Part shown: positions 58,765-64,000 of the stretch, one piece after another
Layout: the number at the start of each line of letters is the position of its first letter
How positions within the stretch are numbered: position 1 is the first letter of the stretch
Assembly: GCF_014200435.1 (NCBI RefSeq)
Contig: NZ_JACHBR010000001.1
Span: 2,232,001 to 2,296,000 of the forward strand
Direction of reading: 5' to 3'
Length of the DNA stretch: 64,000 bases
Source of the DNA: Sphaerisporangium krabiense
GTDB taxonomy: Bacteria > Actinomycetota > Actinomycetes > Streptosporangiales > Streptosporangiaceae
Notes under the pieces: model-generated
Told to the model about the DNA's origin: nothing
Databases searched by the model: none
The model's input: only the letters and a program-made list of their open reading frames with translations
Made by a program: the position numbers and the translations under genes

Positions 58765-59853
58765 TCAAGGCGCCGCCGGGGAGAAGCGGACGTCCTGGTC
58801 GCTCTTACCCGGGGCGGCGAAGGCGAGCAGGTTCATGCCCTCCTCGGCGAGCGCGTCGCGCGTCGCCGGAGTGAGGGCGGAGAACGGCGTGATCTCCAGG
58901 GCCGCGGTGTCGCCGCGTTCGACGATCTTCCAGGTGCCGGCGACGAAACCGTCCACGAGGATCGTCGCCCGGATGATCCCGTTGACGGTGAAGACGGCTT
59001 TGCGGTGCTCCTCGGTCATGACGCGCGCGCGGTCGGCGTGGGAGAGCAGGAGGTTGTCGAACTCGCCGACGAACCGCGCCGGAACCTCCGTGTCGGGGTC
59101 GGGCAGCGGGCCGTCCGGCACGTCGAACAGCTCGACGCCCGCCTCGTCCCGGTCGGTGCGCAGACCGGGCAGCCCGCGGACGACCTCGCGCAGTCCGGTG
59201 AGCCCGGACCACGCCTGCATGTCCCTGATCGAGGCGGGGCCGAAGGCGGCGAGGTAGCGCAGGACCATGGTCTCGATCGCCGAGCCGTCGCCGAGGGGGC
59301 GTTCCAGCCAGGACTCGGCGGTGGTGTGCCGCGCCTGCGAGACGGCGCCCCAGATGCCGCGGGGAGGCACCTGGACGAGGGGGAGCTTGGCGCGGAGCAG
59401 TTGGGACAGCGCCTGGCCGTCCTCCCACCGCTCCCCGAGAAGGGCGGCGAGTTCGTGGAAGGTGAGCGGGCCGTCCTCGACCAGCTTGCGGCCGAACGCG
59501 AGCACCTCCTCCTGGTCGACGCCGGCGACACGCCTGCCGTAGCCCGTCCGGAACAGCCGGTCGAGCAGTGGCTGGACGACCGGGCGCAGCTCCAGGCAGT
59601 CGCGGGCGCTGACCAGGTGGATCGTGCTGCGCATGAGCGCGAGGCGGACCGCCGATCTGTCGTTCAGGAGCCTGGCCAGATCGTCCTTCTCGAAGTCCTG
59701 GAGCCGTGTCCACAGGCCGACGTACGGCGAGGTGGGCGCCTGGGACTGCATTCCGACCAGGTGCTCGATGGCCTCCAGCGCCGTCTTGCCGTGACGGCGG
59801 AGAAGCAGTTGACGTTCCAGTAGGGCGCGGTTGAGCGCGCGGCGGGACAGCAT
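58765..59853 (-). CDS. HTH_42-type winged helix DNA-binding protein (AlkZ/YcaQ-like)
   Basis: 362 residues of the winged-helix DNA-binding domain-containing family (HTH_42): RALNRALLERQLLLRR, HLVGMQSQAPTSPYVGLWTRL (the characteristic MQSQ), LMRSTIHLVSARDCLELRP near residue 80, TTAESWLERPLGDG. Relatives include DNA glycosylases AlkZ/YcaQ, whose catalytic QxD/QxQ is in the QSQ segment here. ATG 59853 is used; a TTG six bases upstream is possible. Function in DNA repair is plausible but not shown. Confidence 0.85.
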   Translation of the reverse strand: MLSRRALNRALLERQLLLRRHGKTALEAIEHLVGMQSQAPTSPYVGLWTRLQDFEKDDLARLLNDRSAVRLALMRSTIHLVSARDCLELRPVVQPLLDRLFRTGYGRRVAGVDQEEVLAFGRKLVEDGPLTFHELAALLGERWEDGQALSQLLRAKLPLVQVPPRGIWGAVSQARHTTAESWLERPLGDGSAIETMVLRYLAAFGPASIRDMQAWSGLTGLREVVRGLPGLRTDRDEAGVELFDVPDGPLPDPDTEVPARFVGEFDNLLLSHADRARVMTEEHRKAVFTVNGIIRATILVDGFVAGTWKIVERGDTAALEITPFSALTPATRDALAEEGMNLLAFAAPGKSDQDVRFSPAAP

Positions 59854-59902
59854 ATCCAAATTATGGAGAATGTATGGGTCTGCACCGCTCTGTAACCATG
59901 CG

Positions 59903-60256
59903 CTACAGCGACTCGGCCGCCTTCCCGACGCCCTTCAGCGCGCGGAAGAGGTTCTGCTCGGCGAGGAAGTGCCCGACGGCGATGATCAGCGCCAGCGGCC
60001 AGTCGATGAGGTTGAAGGCCACGAGGACGGCGAGCGCCGCGTAGTAGGTGAGCCTCTCCGGCGGGGGGATGCCGATCGTCACCCCGATGAACGGCACCCT
60101 CACCTCGTACATGCACCCTCCCGGAAGGCGGTGGCCGAGGCGGTGGACGAGGCCCTCGAAGACGGAGCGGACGCCCGACGGCCGGGCCGGACGGGACGGG
60201 GCGGCGCCCATCGGCCGGACCGGGCGGGGCGGGGCGGCGATCGTCTGTGGCGCCAT
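59903..60256 (-). CDS. Small hypothetical membrane protein
   Basis: 117 residues. Pro/Arg-rich first 35 residues, then YEVRVPFIGVTIGIPPPERL, two hydrophobic segments (YAALAVLVAFNLIDWPLALIIAVGHFLA) and an amphipathic helix. ATG 60256 is set by GGAGG at six bases; some similar proteins begin instead at MYEVRVP. No known domain. Confidence 0.6.
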   Translation of the reverse strand: MAPQTIAAPPRPVRPMGAAPSRPARPSGVRSVFEGLVHRLGHRLPGGCMYEVRVPFIGVTIGIPPPERLTYYAALAVLVAFNLIDWPLALIIAVGHFLAEQNLFRALKGVGKAAESL

Positions 60257-60364
60257 GGCGGGCCTCCAGGAGTCGGGACGGTTAGGGCATCCCCGCCGAG
60301 ACTCGCCCGGTAACCGCCTTTGACTGGGAGTTTGTCCGCTTCCCAGGGAAAGAACGGCCGCGGT

Positions 60365-60532
60365 TCACCGCTCCGGCGAGGTGGAGGCGGGGCGCGCCAG
60401 CACGGTCGCGCCGCCCGCGGGCCCGGTGAGGACCCGCCAGGCCCCGCAGTGGCACGACTGGTAGCGGACCAGGCCCTCGCTGGTGAAGTGGTGTGATCGC
60501 GTCCGCCAGGTGTGGCCGTCATGGTCGGTCAT
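60365..60532 (-). CDS. Small Cys/His protein, hypothetical
   Basis: 55 residues: TDHDGHTWRTRSHHFTSEG followed by YQSCHCGAWRV. The His and Cys-x-Cys residues could hold a metal. No ribosome binding site; the start is set by similarity of the beginning with other actinobacterial small proteins (recollection). It is divergent from the CGNR gene, only 25 bases away, so the promoters overlap. Confidence 0.5.
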   Translation of the reverse strand: MTDHDGHTWRTRSHHFTSEGLVRYQSCHCGAWRVLTGPAGGATVLARPASTSPER

Positions 60533-60557
60533 GTTTCGAGTGTGCTGTAATGCCATT

Positions 60558-61079
60558 GTGCATCTCAACCCTTACGGGGAGGATCCGGTGCAGCTCATCG
60601 CCGACCTCGCCAACACCCCTCCCAGCTCGCTGGACGACCTGGTGGACCGCTGCCAGGCCGCCGGGCTGCGACTGGACGGGCCGTCACCCCGCCCGGAGGA
60701 TCTGGCGACGGCGCGCGCGCTCATCGGCGAGTGGTGCGCGGTGGTCGACGCCGAGGACGACCGCCGGCGCGCGGCCCTGCTGAACGAGCTGCTGGCCTCC
60801 GCCGCCGCGCACCCGCGCCTGAGCGACCACGCGGGCACGGGCTGGCACCTGCACTACCGCGACGAGGCGCTGCCGCTCGGCGAGGTGCTGCGGGCGCTGG
60901 TCGCGGTGGGCACGGCGCTCCACCTCACCGGACGGGGCATGTCGCGGCTCGGCCGCTGCGCCGCCCCGGAGTGCTCCCGGGTGTACGCGGACGTGTCGCG
61001 CGGCGGCCGCCAGCGCTACTGCTCGCCCCGCTGCGCCAACCGCGACGCCGTGCGCCGGCACCGCGCCCGGCGCCCGTGA
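60558..61079 (+). CDS. CGNR zinc-finger domain protein
   Basis: 173 residues. Starts HLNPYGEDPVQLIADLANTPP, the family's N-terminal domain; ends in the zinc ribbon RCAAPECSRVYADVSRGGRQ plus RYCSPRCANRDAVRRH (four Cys, with CANR in place of CGNR). Predicted transcriptional regulator. GTG 60558 follows TGTAAT (60546-60551) and no ribosome binding site, suggesting leaderless translation. An upstream start at 60483 is not homologous. Confidence 0.9.
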   Translation: MHLNPYGEDPVQLIADLANTPPSSLDDLVDRCQAAGLRLDGPSPRPEDLATARALIGEWCAVVDAEDDRRRAALLNELLASAAAHPRLSDHAGTGWHLHYRDEALPLGEVLRALVAVGTALHLTGRGMSRLGRCAAPECSRVYADVSRGGRQRYCSPRCANRDAVRRHRARRP

Positions 61080-61115
61080 GCGCTCGCGCGCCCGTCATGA
61101 CGTACGGTCCATGGC

Positions 61116-61346
61116 ATGTGCCGGAGTATCAAGACCTTGCGCGAGCCCTACACCAGTGACGTCACCGACGATGACGTGCGGGCCGCGGCCCTGCAGTACG
61201 TCCGCAAGATCTCGGGGTTCCGCGCCCCCTCGGCCCGCAACGCGGAGGCGTTCGAGCGCGCCGTGGCGGCGGTCACGGCGGCGACCCGGGCCTTGCTGGA
61301 CGACCTGGAGCTGAGGCGTACGGGACGGGACGCGGCGGCGTCCTGA
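61116..61346 (+). CDS. DUF2277 family protein
   Basis: 76 residues: MCRSIKTLREPYTSDVTDDD and ALQYVRKISGFRAPSARNAEAF are the conserved DUF2277 signatures. Function unknown. TACGGT, a -10-like hexamer, ends seven bases before ATG 61116 and there is no Shine-Dalgarno, so it may be leaderless. Confidence 0.92.
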   Translation: MCRSIKTLREPYTSDVTDDDVRAAALQYVRKISGFRAPSARNAEAFERAVAAVTAATRALLDDLELRRTGRDAAAS

Positions 61347-61923
61347 ATGACCGCCCATAAGTTGCCGCTCAATCCGCATATTTCGGCCTATCACGTTATC
61401 GCGGAGCTTTAACCGGCGGCCGTGGCGCGGAAACCACAAGACCTATATCGAATCAGTCCCAGTTGGCTGATCCGAGAGTAAGGTTCGATTCATGAGCCCT
61501 TCAGAGACCTCCCGGCGCGAATCGCGCTCGGGCAGGCTCGGTGCGGCTTTCGGACGCCCCCGGGCGTCCGGTTCGTTGGTCCTGTGAGGTCGTCGAGTGC
61601 TTGGTCACGTAGGCGCGAAATGTTGAGAATCATCCCTGGGTCATCACGTTCACACTCCGCATATGCGGACGGCGCCCCCGGCCCCGCCGCGCCCTATATC
61701 GGGCTCCCGCGGCGTCTCTCCGGACGTCGTAACGGGGCCCGTGTCACTCATACCTGTGACCCTCACGTAAGGTCGCCACGCTGTTCGCCGATTCCCGGTC
61801 TTGTTACAGTGGCCGCGGAGCACCGGGAAGTCTGGTCGAAAATCGACAGAAATGACCAATCCCGCGGAGGCATCCTGTGACGAGCGACGTCAGCCCCCGG
61901 AGCGTCACGGCCGCGGAGTGCCG
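61347..61923. other. Long intergenic region before the SpoIIE-type phosphatase
   Basis: About 580 bases, AT-richer than average at its left end. Structures seen are CGGACGCCC-CC-GGGCGTCCG (61551-61570, nine-base arms) and the 12-base palindrome CCGCATATGCGG (61657-61668). A 31-codon frame (61492-61587) has no support. Probably the promoter region for the phosphatase. Confidence 0.4.
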
Positions 61924-62982
61924 ATGACCCGGGAGAACCGCAGAACGCAGACGCTCATGGCCGCCCTGCCCTTCGCGTCCCTGGGCATCGTCGCCGCGGT
62001 CGACGTCCTGACCGGGCCCGACCTCGGCTACCTCTCGCTGCTCGCCGTCGGCCCGGCGTTCGCGAGCCTCGTGGGCGGCGTGCGGCGCACCGTGCTGATC
62101 GGCGTCATCGCCCTGGTCACCTCGCTGCTGCTCGCCGTCTACAACGACCTGCTCGGCGACCGGCAGAGCACCATGAGCCTGGTCTCCATCACCGGCGTGA
62201 CCGCCGCGAGCATCCTGGCCACGGTCGGGCGCCAGCGGCGCGAACGCGAGCTCGCCACCGTGCGCTCGGTCGCCGAGGTCGCCCAGCGGGTGCTGCTCAG
62301 GCCCGTCCCGCGCCGGGCAGGCCACTTACGCGCGGCGGTGTCGTACACCTCGGCCAACGCCGAGGCCCGCATCGGCGGCGACCTGTACGAGGTCGTGACC
62401 GGCCCCGGCGGGGTGCGCGCCATCGTCGGCGACGTCCAGGGCAAGGGCCTGGAGGCGGTCGAGACCGCCGCGCTCGTGCTCGGCGCGTTCCGCGAGGCCG
62501 CGCACGACGAGCCCGACCTGCGCGGCGTCAGCGGGCGGCTGGAGAAGGCGCTCAACCGGCGCCTGTCCGGCGAGGAGTTCGTCACCGCGATCCTCGTGGA
62601 CGCCGACCCGGCCGGGAAGCTGACCCTGCTCAACTACGGGCACCCGCCGCCGTTGATCATCCACGCGGACGGGGAGATCACGCTGGCCGAGCCCGCGGAC
62701 AGCGCGCCGCCGCTGGGCCTCGCCGTCCTGGAGGTCGAGGGGCCGAACCCGCACCAGGTCGCGTTCGGTCCGGGAGACCAGGTCCTGCTCTACACCGACG
62801 GGGTGATCGAGGCACGCGACCGCGCGGGCCGGTTCTATCCCCTGGCCGAGCGGGCGTTCCTGCTGAAGGACGACGACCCCGAGGCCGCGCTCGAAGCGCT
62901 CAGGCTCGACCTGGTCCACCACGTCGACGCGCCCCTGCACGACGACGCGGCGATGCTGCTGTTGCGCTTCCGCGACGGGTGA
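61924..62982 (+). CDS. PP2C-type SpoIIE serine phosphatase with membrane domain
   Basis: 352 residues. Four to five N-terminal transmembrane helices (TLMAALPFASLGIVAAVDVL, YLSLLAVGPAFASLVGG, VLIGVIALVTSLLLAVYNDL, LVSITGVTAASILATV), then a SpoIIE domain: IGGDLYEVV, VGDVQGKGLEAVETAA, LLYTDGVIEARDRAG, and DDAAMLLLRF. These contain the metal Asp residues. It probably dephosphorylates an anti-sigma-factor antagonist (STAS) or related regulator. ATG 61924 is preceded by CGGAG at five bases; an in-frame start at 61801 is less plausible. Confidence 0.92.
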   Translation: MTRENRRTQTLMAALPFASLGIVAAVDVLTGPDLGYLSLLAVGPAFASLVGGVRRTVLIGVIALVTSLLLAVYNDLLGDRQSTMSLVSITGVTAASILATVGRQRRERELATVRSVAEVAQRVLLRPVPRRAGHLRAAVSYTSANAEARIGGDLYEVVTGPGGVRAIVGDVQGKGLEAVETAALVLGAFREAAHDEPDLRGVSGRLEKALNRRLSGEEFVTAILVDADPAGKLTLLNYGHPPPLIIHADGEITLAEPADSAPPLGLAVLEVEGPNPHQVAFGPGDQVLLYTDGVIEARDRAGRFYPLAERAFLLKDDDPEAALEALRLDLVHHVDAPLHDDAAMLLLRFRDG

Positions 62983-62997
62983 CGCCCCGGCCGCGCC

Positions 62998-64000
62998 TCA
63001 GCCGCCGGGACCGTCGCGCAGGGCCTGGCCCGGCTGGTCGGGCCGCGGGCCGGTCCCCGCGGGGGCGCGCAGGGCGGCCTGCTGCAGCGCCCGGCCGAGG
63101 TCGGCGGTGGTGACGATGCCGACGACGCGCCCTCCCTCGACGACCACGGCCACCAGCTCCCCCGCGACCCGCGACGCCGACGGCTCCAGGATGCGCGTGG
63201 CGTCGTCGTCGGGAGAGAGCAGGTGGCCGGCGCTCAGGGGACGGGCCAGCGCGGAGACGCGCGTGTCGCGGCGCCGCCCGGCCGGGACCGCCGTCAGGGC
63301 CTGGAGCGGCAGCGCCCCGGTGACCGCGCCGCCGAAATCGACGACGGGGAAGACGCTCTGGCGGGAGCGCAGCGCGGTGGAGTCCACGAAGCTCTCCACG
63401 TCCTGCCAGGCGGGGGCGACGTCCGGCGCGGGGGTCATCACGTCGCGGATCCGCCAGCCGCCGAGGCCCTCGTGCGCGGCCCTGATCATGCCCTCGCCAC
63501 GGGCGGCGGTGATCAGGAACCAGCCGATCAGCATCATCCAGAGCCCGCCGGTCCAGCCCATGAGGATGAGCTCCAGCGCCCCGAGCCCGATGAGGCCGGC
63601 GCCGAGGCCCTGCCCGGCCCGTGAGGCGGCCAGGTCGGCGCGGGCACGGTCGCGGCCGCGGTGCCACAGGAAGGCGTGCAGCACCCGCCCGCCGTCCAAG
63701 GGCGCGCCCGGCAGCATGTTGAAGACCGCGAGCACGGCGTTCATGAGCGCCAGCCAGCGCACCGCCGCCACGATCAGCGGAGGGCCGCTCACCGGCAGGA
63801 CGCAGAGGTAGAACACGACGGCGAGGATCAGGCTGACGAGCGGCCCGGCGACGGCGATCCTGAACTCGTCCTTCGGCGTCTTGGACTCCCCGGCGAACTC
63901 GGTGACCCCGCCGAGCAGCCACAGGGTGATCGAGGTGACCGGCACGCCCCTGCGCCGGGCGACGAGGGCGTGGGCCAGCTCGTGCGCGAGCAGCGAGACC
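62998..64000 (-). CDS. M50 site-2 protease family protein with CBS domains (5' end outside window)
   Basis: At least 334 residues seen; the start lies beyond base 64000. The zinc-site HELAH, right at the window's edge (SLLAHELAHALVARRRGVPV), begins the visible part. FNMLPGAPLDGGRVLHAF supplies the second zinc-ligand Asp. Four or more transmembrane helices follow, then two CBS-like domains (DVMTPAPDVAPAWQDVESF, FPVVDFGGAVTGALPLQAL, and VAVVVEGGRVVGIVTTADLG). Rv2625c-type actinobacterial S2P with CBS pair is the closest layout I know. It probably releases membrane-bound regulators. Confidence 0.9.
   Translation of the reverse strand, partial: VSLLAHELAHALVARRRGVPVTSITLWLLGGVTEFAGESKTPKDEFRIAVAGPLVSLILAVVFYLCVLPVSGPPLIVAAVRWLALMNAVLAVFNMLPGAPLDGGRVLHAFLWHRGRDRARADLAASRAGQGLGAGLIGLGALELILMGWTGGLWMMLIGWFLITAARGEGMIRAAHEGLGGWRIRDVMTPAPDVAPAWQDVESFVDSTALRSRQSVFPVVDFGGAVTGALPLQALTAVPAGRRRDTRVSALARPLSAGHLLSPDDDATRILEPSASRVAGELVAVVVEGGRVVGIVTTADLGRALQQAALRAPAGTGPRPDQPGQALRDGPGG

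Noticed and set aside
61492-61587. 31-codon leader peptide ahead of the SpoIIE-type phosphatase
   Set aside because: No ribosome binding site and no conservation evidence; the frame is short and Arg/Ser-rich.

Overview
The window is very GC-rich, gene-dense DNA. GTG starts, ATGA-type start/stop overlaps and a strong third-position G/C preference are common. The gene families (hopanoid operon with its own polyprenyl synthase, mycothiol-type MDMPI/DinB proteins, CGNR zinc-ribbon, DUF2277, ECF41 sigma factor, CBM5/12 secreted enzymes, NACHT proteins) point to a chromosomal segment of a filamentous actinobacterium. A Streptosporangiales-type organism (Nonomuraea/Actinomadura-like) fits best, but that placement is inference. 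No rRNA, CRISPR array, prophage or intact insertion sequence was seen. One tRNA gene (tRNA-Cys) is present.

Left part (0.4-6.6 kb): a tight five-gene operon holding a luciferase-like flavin monooxygenase, a Rossmann dehydrogenase-like protein, a protein that looks like a fold-type II PLP enzyme, a tryptophanyl-tRNA synthetase with an altered tryptophan-pocket residue, and an HExxH peptidase-like DUF885 protein. I read it as a candidate small-molecule pathway with a self-resistance synthetase. This is the strongest candidate for something undescribed.

6.8-17.1 kb is a signalling or conflict-type region. It holds a Crp/Fnr regulator; a three-gene module (cyclase-homology protein, degenerate P-loop protein, SPFH-like protein) whose first two members share glycine-rich AGRD motifs; a Ppx/GppA-family protein carrying a 45-bp tandem repeat; an ECF sigma factor coupled to a repetitive Asp/Leu protein; and, divergent from these, a membrane NACHT NTPase. 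A DinB/MDMPI protein, an RraA-like protein and tRNA-Cys follow.

19.3-31 kb: a DoxX-like membrane protein behind a perfect palindrome, an N-terminally truncated hydrolase, an SDR, then the hopanoid operon on the minus strand (hpnC-hpnD-hpnE-polyprenyl synthase-shc-hpnG-hpnH). It makes squalene from farnesyl diphosphate, cyclises it, and adds and trims the adenosine side chain. A polysaccharide deacetylase and a GT28-type glycosyltransferase lie upstream.

31-41.7 kb: two overlapping EamA/DMT-type membrane proteins, a methyltransferase, small hypotheticals, then secreted functions: an intradiol dioxygenase and an M4 metallopeptidase that end in near-identical CBM5/12 modules, a LysR regulator, and a TIMP/NTR-like membrane-anchored protein.

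41.7-50 kb: the high-affinity potassium system kdpF-A-B-C-D on the minus strand with an extra 27-residue membrane peptide in front and no kdpE in the window.

50-64 kb: mostly small stress-type and housekeeping accessory genes (CBS, DUF3140, DUF2945, AhpD-like plus ECF41 sigma factor with two recognisable overlapping promoters, BP74-like secreted protein, methyltransferase, hemerythrin, winged-helix, CGNR, DUF2277, SpoIIE-type phosphatase). The window ends inside an M50 site-2 protease with CBS domains.
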